Below are positions 8,563-16,953 of a stretch of 64,000 bases of DNA, piece by piece; the first letter of the stretch is position 1; each line of letters starts with the position of its first letter. The notes below the pieces were generated by a model. The model was not told the origin of the DNA and ran no database searches. It saw only the letters and a list, made by a program, of their open reading frames with translations. Source of the DNA: Selenomonas sputigena. GTDB lineage: Bacteria; Bacillota; Negativicutes; Selenomonadales; Selenomonadaceae. The translations under genes were made by a program, and so were the position numbers. The stretch is taken from positions 405,808 through 469,807 of the forward strand of contig NZ_CP110383.1 in the NCBI RefSeq assembly GCF_026015965.1, read 5' to 3'.

Positions 8563-9567
8563 ATGAAAATACTCGTGACAATACCGCATTACTATGCACA
8601 TGACCCACAAGGCATCTATGCTTCGAACGGCGACCCTGAGCGCAAGGCAGGGAATCTTCGGAAACTCATCGTTCATCTGAAAACCCTGTTTGAAAGTCCG
8701 CAGGCATATTGCCGCTACGATCTGCAGAATGCAGACGGCTCGCGCTTCACGGATGCCGATTTGCAGGCGGGCAGGCCGATTGCACGCTCACTGGCGAACT
8801 ACTATGCAGCGAACGAGGCGCTTCATGCCAGGGTCGACATCGTGCTCTCGACGGCGGGCGAGCGTCATGTGCTCGATCGGCTTGGATTGCCGCAGGGCAT
8901 GTACGAGCGAAGGGATTTTCCCGCTGTCGATCCGAAGCTTCTGGGATTCACTTGTCAGGATGTACTCAAGGAGAGACGCGGCGAATACGACTACTATTGC
9001 TACATGGAGGACGACCTCGTCGTGCACGATCCGCTGTTCTTCCAAAAGCTCGTGTGGTTCGATGCGCTCTTCGGTGCGGAAGCCGTACTTTTGCCGCATC
9101 GTTTCGAGTACAATGAGCAGTGTGTATTCCCCAAAGGGTATGTGGAGACGGACGGTTTTGAGGCGGGAAGCGAGCTTGTGGAGCGTCTTTCCTTCGCGCA
9201 GAAGTACATCGACTTTGCCGAGCGTCCCGTCTTGATGGCTTCCATGCCCAGCGGCAACGTGCGCTTCGTCAAGGCGCGCAATCCACATTCAGGCTGCTTC
9301 TTCCTGACGGCGGAGCAGTTCGAGCACTGGCTGAGCCGTCCTTACTTCGGCGAGCGTACGGGGGAGTTTTCATCGACGTTTGAGAGTCCCGCGACGTGGG
9401 GGCTCATTCGCACCTTTGGCGTCTACAAGAGCGATTTTCCCATGGCGGCATTCTTTGAGATCGAGCATGCGGGTGCGCGCTTCCTGGGGCAGAGTCTTTC
9501 CAAGGAGCCGCAAAAGCGCATCAATGAGGAATCGTTTGCGCGGGAAGGCATCCATTTTTCGTTTTGA
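8563..9567 (+). CDS. Predicted glycosyltransferase-like protein
   Basis: 334 residues with a GGAGG site just before the ATG. The N-terminus MKILVTIPHYYA is typical of a Rossmann-like strand, and YYCYMEDDLVVHDPLFF around residue 150 resembles the strand and acidic DxD-type metal site of GT-A glycosyltransferases. PHSGCFFLTAEQFEHWLSRP and SPATWGLIRTFGVYKS near the C-terminus also fit a GT-A acceptor region. There is no signal peptide or membrane segment, so it is probably cytoplasmic. It is coupled to the membrane phosphoesterase upstream, which would suit envelope sugar or lipid metabolism. Family and substrate are inferred, not recognised with certainty. Confidence 0.55.
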   Translation: MKILVTIPHYYAHDPQGIYASNGDPERKAGNLRKLIVHLKTLFESPQAYCRYDLQNADGSRFTDADLQAGRPIARSLANYYAANEALHARVDIVLSTAGERHVLDRLGLPQGMYERRDFPAVDPKLLGFTCQDVLKERRGEYDYYCYMEDDLVVHDPLFFQKLVWFDALFGAEAVLLPHRFEYNEQCVFPKGYVETDGFEAGSELVERLSFAQKYIDFAERPVLMASMPSGNVRFVKARNPHSGCFFLTAEQFEHWLSRPYFGERTGEFSSTFESPATWGLIRTFGVYKSDFPMAAFFEIEHAGARFLGQSLSKEPQKRINEESFAREGIHFSF

Positions 9568-9587
9568 TGCAGGAGTAAGACAAAGGA

Positions 9588-9613
9588 AAAGCCCGCTTTC
9601 GCGGGCTTTTTTT
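9588..9613. terminator. Intrinsic terminator between convergent genes
   Basis: AGCCCGC, loop TTTC, GCGGGCT, then seven T on the plus strand. The minus strand has a weaker T-rich flank (complement of GGAAA). It lies between the rightward glycosyltransferase-like gene and the leftward TPM gene. Confidence 0.85.
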
Positions 9614-9616
9614 ATG

Positions 9617-10420
9617 TCAATATTTCCCGCCACCACCGCCGTGGCTTTCATCGCGGCTCGAAGTGTCTTTTCCTTGCTTTTTGGGCTTTTCGTGCCGTGT
9701 GACGTTCATGTAGAGGAAGGAGTCGCGGTTTTCTGTCAGATGCAGTCCTTCGTGACTCAGATAGGCGTCGGCTTCCGTTGCCGAGGTGACGTTGCTCATC
9801 GAGGCGATGAGGCTGCTGCGCACGAGGTAGAATACACCGCCTGCGAGCACGACGGCGATGCCTAGGGCGATGAAGCTGAAACCTGCCTTGGGGTCGAAGG
9901 GTTTGCCTTCCTTTTCATAGTAGGTGAGCATTTCATCAGCTGCAGCGGCGTAGGCTTTGAATCCCGCCGCATAGTCGTCCTTCTTGAACGACGGCAGGAA
10001 CTTGCCCGAAAGGTAGTCCGTACCGATGTCGTCGGTGATGCGGCTCTTCATCTTCTTGTCTGTCGCGAGATACCAGTCGCGCTCTTTCGGCGCGACAAGG
10101 AGAACGAGGGCGCCATTTTCCGTGCCTACTGCGAATTTGTCAGCGAATCTGTTCGCGACTGTGCCCGCTTTCTCCCCCTTGAGGTCTTTGACTGTGTAGA
10201 CGACGATACGCGCTTTGTGTGCCGTTCCGATGTCGGCAAGCGTCTTTTCGAGTGAGGATTCGTCCGCATCGCTCAAGAGTCCTGCATCATCCATGACGCA
10301 TGCGTCCGCCTGTGCGCGACTCTTTTCAGCCGCCTCGCTCAAGGCGGGGGCGGCGAGTGCGAGCAAAAGGATGAGGGAGAGGAGAACGGCGCTGAAGAAG
10401 TTTCTTTGTTCACGTTTCAT
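9617..10420 (-). CDS. TPM-domain membrane protein (YdjH/YgcG-like)
   Basis: 267 residues. There is a signal peptide (SAVLLSLILLLALAAPALS), then an extracytoplasmic TPM domain beginning DDAGLLSDADESSLEKTLAD and continuing through ENGALVLLVAPKERDWYLAT. A single membrane helix follows (FIALGIAVVLAGGVFYLV, about residues 182-199), then a cytoplasmic tail ending in GGGGGKY. TPM proteins in Firmicutes and Photosystem II assembly factors share this fold; the molecular activity is unsettled. It is the last gene of a three-gene leftward operon with a zinc-ribbon protein and an SPFH protein, the same set as Bacillus ydjG-ydjH-ydjI. Confidence 0.82.
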   Translation of the reverse strand: MKREQRNFFSAVLLSLILLLALAAPALSEAAEKSRAQADACVMDDAGLLSDADESSLEKTLADIGTAHKARIVVYTVKDLKGEKAGTVANRFADKFAVGTENGALVLLVAPKERDWYLATDKKMKSRITDDIGTDYLSGKFLPSFKKDDYAAGFKAYAAAADEMLTYYEKEGKPFDPKAGFSFIALGIAVVLAGGVFYLVRSSLIASMSNVTSATEADAYLSHEGLHLTENRDSFLYMNVTRHEKPKKQGKDTSSRDESHGGGGGKY

Positions 10421-10432
10421 GTGCAGCCCTCC

Positions 10433-11545
10433 TCATATTGTTCCCAAAAGGAATTTCGCGATGAAGTAGAGAATCGGCACGCTGATGAGTGAGGCGGCGA
10501 GGGGATAGAGCGTCGCCTTCCGCTTGTCGATGGGCAAGGAGCCGATGACCTTGCCTGTCTGTCCGTTCATCATGAAGGTGTAGGGCTTGCCTTCGTACTT
10601 CGTTGTGAGAATCCAGACGGGCACCATAGCGTAGCTGACGGTGCCGTCCTCTTTGATGATGCACGGCTCGCCATCGAGCGAGCAGCGGTCGTAGCCTTCG
10701 ACGGTGCTTTCGAGGACGCCGAGGGCGCTTTCCGTCACGCGCTTGTCGGCGCGCGGCGCGGAGGCCTCGGCGTCGACGTCGTACTTCTCGGCGAGGAAGC
10801 CCGTGAAGTAGGCGGCCGAGAAGGGCACGAGTTCGCTGTAGTCGAATGGTTCGATGCTCTCCATGTAGGTATCGTCCATGCGTTCGCTGCCGTCGACGGG
10901 GATGCGCTCGAACTTCATCGAGCCTGTGCGCTCGCAGTCGTAGACGCTCGTTTCCGTGATGATCTCGTCCGCCGTCTCGTAGATGTTGTCCCTTTCCGCG
11001 CGGAAGGAGGCGCTTGCTGTGATGGCAGAGTCGAAGAGCCAGAACGGCACGTACATCGCCTGGATTTCTTTGATGCGGTTGTTCGATTTGAAGGAGTCGG
11101 GCAAGAGGTAGCGCTTCTCGTAGAACTTTTTGAGGGCAGCGATGGCTTCGTCCTTCGTTTTCTTGAATGGGATGACGAAATCGGGGCGCAGCATGCCGGA
11201 GAATTGCTGCGGCAGCATGTTTGGGCTGCCGCAGTAAGCGCATTCCGTCGCCATCGTGTTGCCGTCTGAGACCAGCTCCGCGCCGCACGATGAGCATGTC
11301 TGCACCTTCATGGTGGCGGCGTCCTGCTCATCCCATTCGCCGCCTGCATTCTCTGTGTTCCAGCGCGAGTCGCGCGCTTCTGCGGCAAGACGCGCCTTTT
11401 CCTGCTCGCGCTCGAAGAGCGCTTCAACGGTCGCGATCTCAAGCTCCGTCGAGCAGTATTCGCAGGTCACATGGTCGTGACCGGGCAGGAAGGAGAGCGG
11501 TGCGCCGCAGTTGGGGCATTTGTAGCTTACCGATGTATCGGCCAT
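10433..11545 (-). CDS. Zinc-ribbon membrane protein (YdjG-like)
   Basis: 370 residues from the ATG at 11545, chosen because GAGGTG lies 6 bp before it; a GTG at 11554 is part of that ribosome site. Two TFIIB-type zinc ribbons (CPNCGAPL with CEYC, and CSSCGAEL with CAYC) occupy the first 100 residues. A long soluble region ends in a hydrophobic C-terminal segment (YPLAASLISVPILYFIAKFLL). It matches YdjG of the Bacillus ydjFGHI membrane-stress operon. Its partners, an SPFH protein upstream and a TPM protein downstream, are the same, but no PspA homologue is present in this operon. Confidence 0.8.
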   Translation of the reverse strand: MADTSVSYKCPNCGAPLSFLPGHDHVTCEYCSTELEIATVEALFEREQEKARLAAEARDSRWNTENAGGEWDEQDAATMKVQTCSSCGAELVSDGNTMATECAYCGSPNMLPQQFSGMLRPDFVIPFKKTKDEAIAALKKFYEKRYLLPDSFKSNNRIKEIQAMYVPFWLFDSAITASASFRAERDNIYETADEIITETSVYDCERTGSMKFERIPVDGSERMDDTYMESIEPFDYSELVPFSAAYFTGFLAEKYDVDAEASAPRADKRVTESALGVLESTVEGYDRCSLDGEPCIIKEDGTVSYAMVPVWILTTKYEGKPYTFMMNGQTGKVIGSLPIDKRKATLYPLAASLISVPILYFIAKFLLGTI

Positions 11546-11578
11546 TTGCTTCACCTCGCTTGCTCGTCAGTGCATCAT

Positions 11579-13006
11579 TTACTGCAGGTCGTTTTCGTCG
11601 AAGGCGTCGCCGCACTCGGGGCAGAACTTCGGCGGATTCGTCGGATCTTTGGGCTGCCAGCCACACTTGTCGCAGCGATAGAGGGGCGCGTCCGCCGGCT
11701 TCGGTTTGCCGCAGTTCGCGCAGAAGCGTCCCTGGTTCGTCGCGCCGCAGCTGCACTGCCAGCCGTCCGCTGTCGGCCGGGGTTTGCCGCAGTTCGCGCA
11801 GAACTTGCCCGTATTGCCCGCGTGGCCGCAGCTGCAGCTCCAAGTCCCTGCAGGCGCGGGCTGTGGCTTGCCGCATCCCGCGCAGAACTTGCCCGTGTTG
11901 CCCGTCTGGCCGCACGCGCAGTTCCAACTGCCGGCTGCTCCCGCCTGTGGTTGCTGCTGCGGCGGCGGAGCGAGCGGGTTGCCCTGCGGCGCTTGGCCGC
12001 CCGCAGGGCCGAAAGCACCCATGGCTCCGGCGCCGGCGTTTCCCGCCATGCCCATGCCCATGAAGCCGAAGGCGCCGCCCATGCCGGCTTCGTTGCCCGC
12101 TGCCGTGCGCATGGCATCCGCCGTCGCCGTCGCGAGGCGGCCGGCACGCAGGTTTGGGTCACTCATGATGGCGCTGTCCTGGATCTCCTTGATGCGCTTC
12201 TCGTCCTCTTCGTCCGCCTTGACGCTCGACACGCCGAAGGAAACGATCTCGATGCCGCGCTTTTTGCCCCAGTCCTCGGAAAGCTCTGCCGAAAGTTCCG
12301 TCTTGATGTCGCGCGTGTAGTTGATGAGCTGCGTGTAGCGGATTCCTTTGGCGGCGATGCGACCGAAAGCCGGCTGCAGCGCCGTCAGAAGCTCGCTCTT
12401 GAGCTGGGAGTCGATTTCGCTTCTCGTGTAGATGTCCTCGACGTTGCCGCAGACGTTCGTGTAGAAGAGAATCGGGTTCGTGATGCGGTAGCTGTATTCG
12501 CCGAAGCAGCGGATGTTCACGTTCATCATGTACTGGCCGATCATCGTCTCGAACTGGATAGACTGCGGCGTGCCGTACTTGTTGCCCATGATTTCCTTCG
12601 TGTTGAAGTAGTAGATGCGCTGGTCTTTCGGCGCATCGCCGCCGAAGGTGAAGCGCTTGCCGATGTTTTGGAACACCGCCTTGAGGTCGCTTGCGAGGTC
12701 GCCGCCAAAGATTGTCGGCTCGGTCGAGCTGTCGTAGGTGAATTCGCCGGGCTGTGCGCAGACCTCGACGACCTTGCCCTGCTCGACGATGATCATGCAC
12801 TGCCCCTCGTTGACGGCGATGATGGAGCCGTTCGAGATGATGTTCTCCTCGCCCGAAGTGTTGGAACTGCGTCCGCGTGCGCTCGCACGCTTCTGCCCCT
12901 TGGCGACGAGCGAATCCTTGTCGAGGCTGTCGCAGTAGAAAAACTCTTTCCACTGATCGGACATGACACCGCCGGCAGCGCCCATAGCAGCTTGAATCAA
13001 ACCCAT
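11579..13006 (-). CDS. SPFH/Band 7 protein with four C-terminal zinc ribbons (YdjI-like)
   Basis: 475 residues from the ATG at 13006, which has AGGAGG 9 bp upstream; a longer frame to 13045 lacks a site. The N-terminal part (MGLIQAAMGAAGGVMSDQWKEF) leads into an SPFH domain (about 20-310) of the kind called virion core protein in annotations. After a Gly/Ala/Met-rich linker come three near-repeat ribbons (CACGQTGNTGKFCAGCGKP, CSCGHAGNTGKFCANCGKP, CSCGATNQGRFCANCGKP) and a fourth, CDKCGW with CPECGD. SPFH proteins form membrane-associated oligomers. The repeated ribbons have probably arisen by internal duplication. First gene of the operon. Confidence 0.82.
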   Translation of the reverse strand: MGLIQAAMGAAGGVMSDQWKEFFYCDSLDKDSLVAKGQKRASARGRSSNTSGEENIISNGSIIAVNEGQCMIIVEQGKVVEVCAQPGEFTYDSSTEPTIFGGDLASDLKAVFQNIGKRFTFGGDAPKDQRIYYFNTKEIMGNKYGTPQSIQFETMIGQYMMNVNIRCFGEYSYRITNPILFYTNVCGNVEDIYTRSEIDSQLKSELLTALQPAFGRIAAKGIRYTQLINYTRDIKTELSAELSEDWGKKRGIEIVSFGVSSVKADEEDEKRIKEIQDSAIMSDPNLRAGRLATATADAMRTAAGNEAGMGGAFGFMGMGMAGNAGAGAMGAFGPAGGQAPQGNPLAPPPQQQPQAGAAGSWNCACGQTGNTGKFCAGCGKPQPAPAGTWSCSCGHAGNTGKFCANCGKPRPTADGWQCSCGATNQGRFCANCGKPKPADAPLYRCDKCGWQPKDPTNPPKFCPECGDAFDENDLQ

Positions 13007-13250
13007 GATGCATCTCCTCCTTCGTATGACTGTACAAATATACAAGTGTATCTATGAAACTAATTCTATTCTGTGAATAAGAAATCCTTGTGGAAAAGTC
13101 GGTTTTGCCTGGGTATTTTGGTGGAATTTTCCGATGTTGATTCTTTTTGCAAATGTAGAAGAAATGGATATAATATAGAAGAGACGGCGTGCTTCGTCGT
13201 GGAATTTTTTGTCGGACGAAAAGACTCTTTAAGGGAAGGCGGTCATTCGA

Positions 13251-13535
13251 TTGAAGAAGATTACGGTGCTCTACATGGAAGGTTGTCCGTATTGCCGCAA
13301 CGCGGCGCGGGCGATGGACGAATTGGAAAAGGCGTATTCGGCCTACGAGGCGGTTCCCGTCGAATGGATCGAGGAAACTCGTGAGAAAGAGAGGGCGCTG
13401 CCTTTTGCCAAGGATTATTACTATGTACCTTCGATGTTCGTAGATGGTGTGAAGCTTTATGAGGCGAAGCCCGGCGAGAGCTATGAAGAGTGCAAGCGTT
13501 GTGTCGAGGCGGTCTTTCAGGCGGCTGTAGATTGA
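13251..13535 (+). CDS. Thioredoxin/glutaredoxin-like protein, 94 aa
   Basis: The sequence KKITVLYMEGCPYCRNAARA carries a CPYC redox motif at the end of the first strand, and YVPSMFVDGVKLYEAKPGE holds the cis-proline strand of the thioredoxin fold. Length and order match the glutaredoxin-like family of short disulphide reductases. The start is a TTG at 13251, since the first ATG (residue 8) would remove the first strand; a purine-rich GGGAAGG lies about 11 bp upstream. The reaction is presumably thiol-disulphide exchange in the cytoplasm; no partner gene is visible. Confidence 0.78.
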   Translation: MKKITVLYMEGCPYCRNAARAMDELEKAYSAYEAVPVEWIEETREKERALPFAKDYYYVPSMFVDGVKLYEAKPGESYEECKRCVEAVFQAAVD

Positions 13536-13581
13536 TGAGTGGAAATGGGGCAGTGTTTTTTACGCAATGTTTCGGGCATAG

Positions 13582-13640
13582 AAAAATCCCATCTCCATAA
13601 GCAATGCGTTTTCGCGTTGCTTATGGAGATGGGATTCTAT
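13582..13640 (-). terminator. Long-stem intrinsic terminator of rpsT
   Basis: ATCCCATCTCCATAAGCAA pairs perfectly with its complement at 13617-13635, a stem of about 19 bp. On the minus strand it is followed by TTTTTC; the plus strand flank is T-poor. It mainly serves the leftward rpsT gene and may also end the thioredoxin gene. Confidence 0.75.
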
Positions 13641-13656
13641 CGTGTCGCTGGTGAGT

Positions 13657-13920
13657 CTACGCCATGGCGTTGACCTTGCGGGCAAGGCGCGACTTCTTGC
13701 GGGCAGCGCAGTTCTTGTGGAACACATGGTTCGCTGCAGCCTGATCGATCGTCTTGCAGGCAGCCTTCAGGAAGGACTTCGCTTCATCAGCGTTTCCTGC
13801 CTCAACGGCGTCGAGTACATGGCGGGAAGCCGTACGAACGCGGGACTTCTCCGCAGCGTTCTTGGCGCGGCGCTTCTCATCCTTCTTGACGCTGCGGATG
13901 GATGCTTTGATGTTCGGCAA
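13657..13920 (-). CDS. rpsT: 30S ribosomal protein S20
   Basis: 87 residues beginning MPNIKASIRSVKKDEKRRAK, the normal start of bS20, which binds 16S rRNA early in small-subunit assembly. The start is a TTG at 13918-13920 placed 6 bp after GGAGGTG; the GTG three codons earlier belongs to that ribosome site, so it was rejected. The chain is almost all Lys/Arg/Ala-rich helix, as expected. It is monocistronic with its own promoter and terminator. TTG is an unusual start for S20, though S20 of Escherichia coli also has a non-ATG (UUG) start important for autoregulation; the same may apply here. Confidence 0.95.
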   Translation of the reverse strand: MPNIKASIRSVKKDEKRRAKNAAEKSRVRTASRHVLDAVEAGNADEAKSFLKAACKTIDQAAANHVFHKNCAARKKSRLARKVNAMA

Positions 13921-13956
13921 ATGTTTCACCTCCCTTGAAGGAAATTACACTGTAGT

Positions 13957-13985
13957 ATATTAGCATGGATGGGGGGAAAATGCAA
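13957..13985 (-). promoter_or_regulatory. Sigma-70 promoter of rpsT
   Basis: On the minus strand TTGCAT (13980-13985), a 17-bp spacer and TGCTAATAT, an extended -10 (TAATAT at 13957-13962). The rpsT start codon is 37 bp downstream. Confidence 0.65.
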
Positions 13986-14068
13986 TATTTAATTTTGTGG
14001 CAGGGAAATTGGAAATAACTGCGAATGAATAAAAGGGATTCAATAGCCGGATCAAGGGAGGTACTTCG

Positions 14069-14524
14069 ATGAAGAAAACAATCGTCATAGGCGCAGATCA
14101 TGCGGGCTATCCCATGAAGCAGTTCTTGCTGCAGCAGTTGACGGAAGCGGGCTGCAGCGTCGAGGATGCGGGCACGTATGATGAAGCGTCCTGCAACACG
14201 CAGCCCTATGCGCAAAAGGTGGCGGAAGAGGTGGCGAAGGGCGAGGGGAAGCTTGGCATCCTCGTCTGCGGCACGGGTGCGGCGATGTGCATCATGGCGA
14301 ATAAGGTCAAGGGAGCGCGTGCCGTCGTCGCGCACGACCTGTTTACGGCTCGCATGACGCGTACGCACAATGACGCTAACATCCTCTGCATGGGGCAGCG
14401 CGTCATAGCGAACCATATGGCCTGGGAGATAGCAAAGACGTGGCTCTCCTATGAGCCGCTTGGAGGCAAGTATGCTGAGCGGCGCGAAACCATCGCAAGG
14501 TATGAGGAAGAGCATATGAAATGA
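14069..14524 (+). CDS. rpiB: Ribose-5-phosphate isomerase B
   Basis: 151 residues of the RpiB/LacAB family, interconverting ribose 5-phosphate and ribulose 5-phosphate in the pentose phosphate pathway. GADHAGYPMKQFL near the N-terminus holds the substrate loop, and VCGTGAAMCIMANKVKGARA contains the catalytic-base Cys67 in the CGTG motif. HDLFTARMTRTHNDANILCMG carries the conserved phosphate-binding and acid residues. The ATG follows GGGAGG at about 9 bp. LacA or LacB function is less likely without other lac genes. It stands alone between rpsT and the tRNA pair. Confidence 0.93.
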   Translation: MKKTIVIGADHAGYPMKQFLLQQLTEAGCSVEDAGTYDEASCNTQPYAQKVAEEVAKGEGKLGILVCGTGAAMCIMANKVKGARAVVAHDLFTARMTRTHNDANILCMGQRVIANHMAWEIAKTWLSYEPLGGKYAERRETIARYEEEHMK

Positions 14525-14575
14525 CGAGGGTCTGTGCGCATTGCCGGAAAAAGTGGGAAGTTGTAAAAATAATGC

Positions 14576-14604
14576 TTGCGCCCCCTTTCATAATCGTGTA
14601 TAAT
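14576..14604 (+). promoter_or_regulatory. Promoter of the tRNA pair
   Basis: TTGCGC (14576-14581), 17 bp, then a perfect TATAAT (14599-14604), ending 31 bp before the first tRNA base. Confidence 0.7.
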
Positions 14605-14635
14605 ATCCCTTGCTGGTGCATGAGCACCGCATGAT

Positions 14636-14711
14636 TCCTCGATAGCTCAGTAGGTAGAGCGCCTGACTGTTAATCAGGTTGTCGCAGGTTCGATCCCTGC
14701 TCGAGGAGCCA
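14636..14711 (+). tRNA. tRNA-Asn (anticodon GTT)
   Basis: A 76-base cloverleaf. Acceptor stem TCCTCGA pairs with TCGAGGA, D-arm AGCTCAGTAGGTAGAGC, anticodon stem-loop CTGACTGTTAATCAG with GTT, T-arm CAGGTTCGATCCCTG, and an encoded CCA. It is first of two tRNAs behind one promoter. Confidence 0.96.
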
Positions 14712-14716
14712 TTCTC

Positions 14717-14791
14717 GGCGCGTTGGTCAAGTGGTTAAGACACCGCCCTTTCACGGCGGCTTCACGGGTTCGAATCCCGTACGCGTCACCA
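14717..14791 (+). tRNA. tRNA-Glu (anticodon TTC)
   Basis: A 75-base cloverleaf starting 5 bp after the tRNA-Asn. Acceptor GGCGCGT pairs with ACGCGTC (one G-T pair), anticodon stem-loop CCGCCCTTTCACGGCGG with TTC, T-arm CGGGTTCGAATCCCG, CCA encoded. A terminator follows. Confidence 0.95.
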
Positions 14792-14803
14792 TAAGGCAGA
14801 AGC

Positions 14804-14832
14804 AGCACCGTCCAGTCGGGCGGTGCTTTTTT
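14804..14832 (+). terminator. Intrinsic terminator of the tRNA operon
   Basis: AGCACCG and CGGTGCT form a 7-bp GC-rich stem with a 10-base loop, followed by TTTTT. Confidence 0.8.
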
Positions 14833-15006
14833 GTGTGCATCCTTGGATGATTGTTGAAAAAGATAGAGAAAAGCATGCGTTAATTTTAATGAAGAGGATG
14901 CTCGCCTTTTAGGAAGGATTTTTTCTTTCCGCGACGAAGTGTTTCAGCGAACAGAGAAGATTTGACATTTTTTGAGAGAAATTCGCGAGGAGGGTGAGGA
15001 ACTGCT

Positions 15007-15633
15007 ATGCTCGTCGGTGGTGTTGTTTGTTCTATGGCGTTTTATTGTCAGCGCTGCGGCAAGATTCATGTGCACGATGTGCCGTATTTTCTCGGCGTAA
15101 AGCGCTTCTCTCTTCGCTGTGCAGGCTGCGGGCACGAGCAGGCGCTGCTGGTGCGTGGGGACAAGGGCTGCTTTGAGGTCCATGTGCCGTGCGTCGCCTG
15201 CAATAAGGAGCATGTGATTGCCTGCAGTCTCGCGCAGCTCAGGCACATGGATCTTGAGAAGGTCTATTGCAGTCGAGATCGCTTCGAACTGGGTTACATC
15301 GGAAAGCGCCGTCGCATCGAGGAACTTTTGGCGTTCAATCAGGCGGAGTTTGACAGGCTTCATCCTGCTGACGGCGCAAATTTCATCGGCAAGCAGCAGC
15401 TTCTTCTTGAGGCGGTCAACCGTGTGCATGAGTTTGTCGCTGCGGGTGATGTCGTCTGCCCGTGCGGCAGTCATGATTTCATCGCACATGTCGATGGCGC
15501 GTCCGTGTTCCTAGAGTGTAGGAATTGCGGCAGCAGCGCCGTGATTCCTGCTGAGAGCGCGGCCGATCTTCGCCGTCTCCTGTGCGGTTCATCGATCCGC
15601 TTCCTGGCGCCGACGGTGCACAACAAGCGCTAG
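15007..15633 (+). CDS. Zinc-ribbon protein of unknown function, 208 aa
   Basis: The ATG at 15007 has GAGGA 6 bp upstream. The protein has many paired cysteines: CQRCG and CAGCGHE near residues 14 and 40, CVACNKEH near 62, then CPCGSHDF and CRNCGSSAV near the C-terminus. These suggest two zinc-binding regions on either side of a helical middle (KRRRIEELLAFNQAEFDRLH). It has no signal peptide or membrane segment. Such a layout suggests nucleic-acid or protein binding, but I do not recognise the family and assign no function. It is monocistronic, between the tRNA operon and an M48 protease. Confidence 0.72.
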   Translation: MLVGGVVCSMAFYCQRCGKIHVHDVPYFLGVKRFSLRCAGCGHEQALLVRGDKGCFEVHVPCVACNKEHVIACSLAQLRHMDLEKVYCSRDRFELGYIGKRRRIEELLAFNQAEFDRLHPADGANFIGKQQLLLEAVNRVHEFVAAGDVVCPCGSHDFIAHVDGASVFLECRNCGSSAVIPAESAADLRRLLCGSSIRFLAPTVHNKR

Positions 15634-15840
15634 AGAATCAGAGACCTCGCAGAGACGAAAGGTACGTTTGTGGAGATAGAGACTTGCGGTGCAATCTTTG
15701 CAAAAAGATGGTCGCAGGTCTTGTTTTTTTACCGAAAAAGGATTTTCATCGAATATCGTCGAAAAGGTGTTAAAGAGTAAACTATTGTTTATGGGTTTAT
15801 GCGTAGCCGCTTCTTGATGAAAGCAAGGGAGATGATGAAA

Positions 15841-16944
15841 ATGAATACTTGGAAAAAACGTGTGGCTGCAGGACTTACAGCGGGCGTGCTCGCCTTCGGA
15901 GGAAGCTTCGCCCTGCAGCCTGCTCCTGTGGCGGATGCGGGTTGGGGCGATCTCATCGGTACGGTCATAGGCGGCTTCCAGGCAAAGGCTGAGGCGGAGA
16001 ATCAAATCAAGGAACTCGACCAGACGGAGGAGGGGCGGCAGGCGCTTTTCGCCTCGTACCAAGAAGAGCTTGGCGTAGAAGAATATTCTCCGTGGGAGGG
16101 ACTTTGCAGCCGTGCGATTGAACGCGTTTCGGCTGGTATCGCTAAGAGCGATCCTTCTGTCCGCGACAAGCCGTTTCTTTGGTTCATTAATCAGGACGAC
16201 ACCTTCAATGCCTTTTGTTCGCTCGGTCATGTGATGTCGATCAACCGCGGACTTTTCTATTATCTGCAGAATGAGGACGAAATTGCCGTCGTCTTGGGGC
16301 ATGAGATGGGGCATGGAATGAAGAACCATGTGGCGGATGGTTGGCGCAAGAAGATCGACGTGGCGATCGGTGCGCAGGTTCTTGCCGATATGACGAATGC
16401 GTCGGCGGTTAGAAACGTCGTGCTCAATACGGTTGTCACGCAGATCAACCAGGTGTCGATCGGCCGTGCGCACGAATGGGAAGCAGACGGACTTGCACTC
16501 AAGTACATCACGGACGCGGGGTACAATCCCGGTGCTGCAGCCGCCGTCTGGCAGCGCTTCATGGAGCAGATGGGCGACAATCGGCAGAATTTCGTCAGCG
16601 AGATGTTCGATCCGTCCGATCATCCGACGAACAAGGAGCGCCGTGACAAGTACATGCAGAGCGTCAAGGAGTACAGCGGCGGTCATGTCGAGGTCAAGGA
16701 CGGCGTCGTTTATGTCAAGGGCAAACGATTCGTCGTTCCCGCTGAGACCGACAATATGTCGAGCGCCGAGCGCGCCTACTTCGTGCAGGGAAACTTGGCG
16801 GCGGCATACCACAACGGGCATAACAAGGAGAGTGCCTATGCGGACGGAAACGTCGTCATGCTCGGCGCACAGCCGGTCATGACCTGCCTTAGAGGCGACG
16901 ACTCCGCAGCGGCGCTCGCCGAGAAATTGAATCAGGTAAAGTGA
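15841..16944 (+). CDS. Secreted M48-family metalloprotease
   Basis: 367 residues from the ATG at 15841, nine bases after AAGGGAG; two ATGs just upstream are too close to that site. A signal peptide (VAAGLTAGVLAFGGSFALQP) with an A-D-A type cleavage region precedes the protease domain. The zinc motif is HEMGH at 154-158 (VVLGHEMGHGMKNH), with the third ligand probably in HEWEADGLAL. There is no further membrane helix, unlike HtpX, so it is more like the periplasmic BepA/YfgC or Oma1-like group, suited to outer-envelope quality control in a diderm. TrpB follows after 9 bp, so the pair may share a message. Confidence 0.87.
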   Translation: MNTWKKRVAAGLTAGVLAFGGSFALQPAPVADAGWGDLIGTVIGGFQAKAEAENQIKELDQTEEGRQALFASYQEELGVEEYSPWEGLCSRAIERVSAGIAKSDPSVRDKPFLWFINQDDTFNAFCSLGHVMSINRGLFYYLQNEDEIAVVLGHEMGHGMKNHVADGWRKKIDVAIGAQVLADMTNASAVRNVVLNTVVTQINQVSIGRAHEWEADGLALKYITDAGYNPGAAAAVWQRFMEQMGDNRQNFVSEMFDPSDHPTNKERRDKYMQSVKEYSGGHVEVKDGVVYVKGKRFVVPAETDNMSSAERAYFVQGNLAAAYHNGHNKESAYADGNVVMLGAQPVMTCLRGDDSAAALAEKLNQVK

Positions 16945-16953
16945 GGAAGATGT

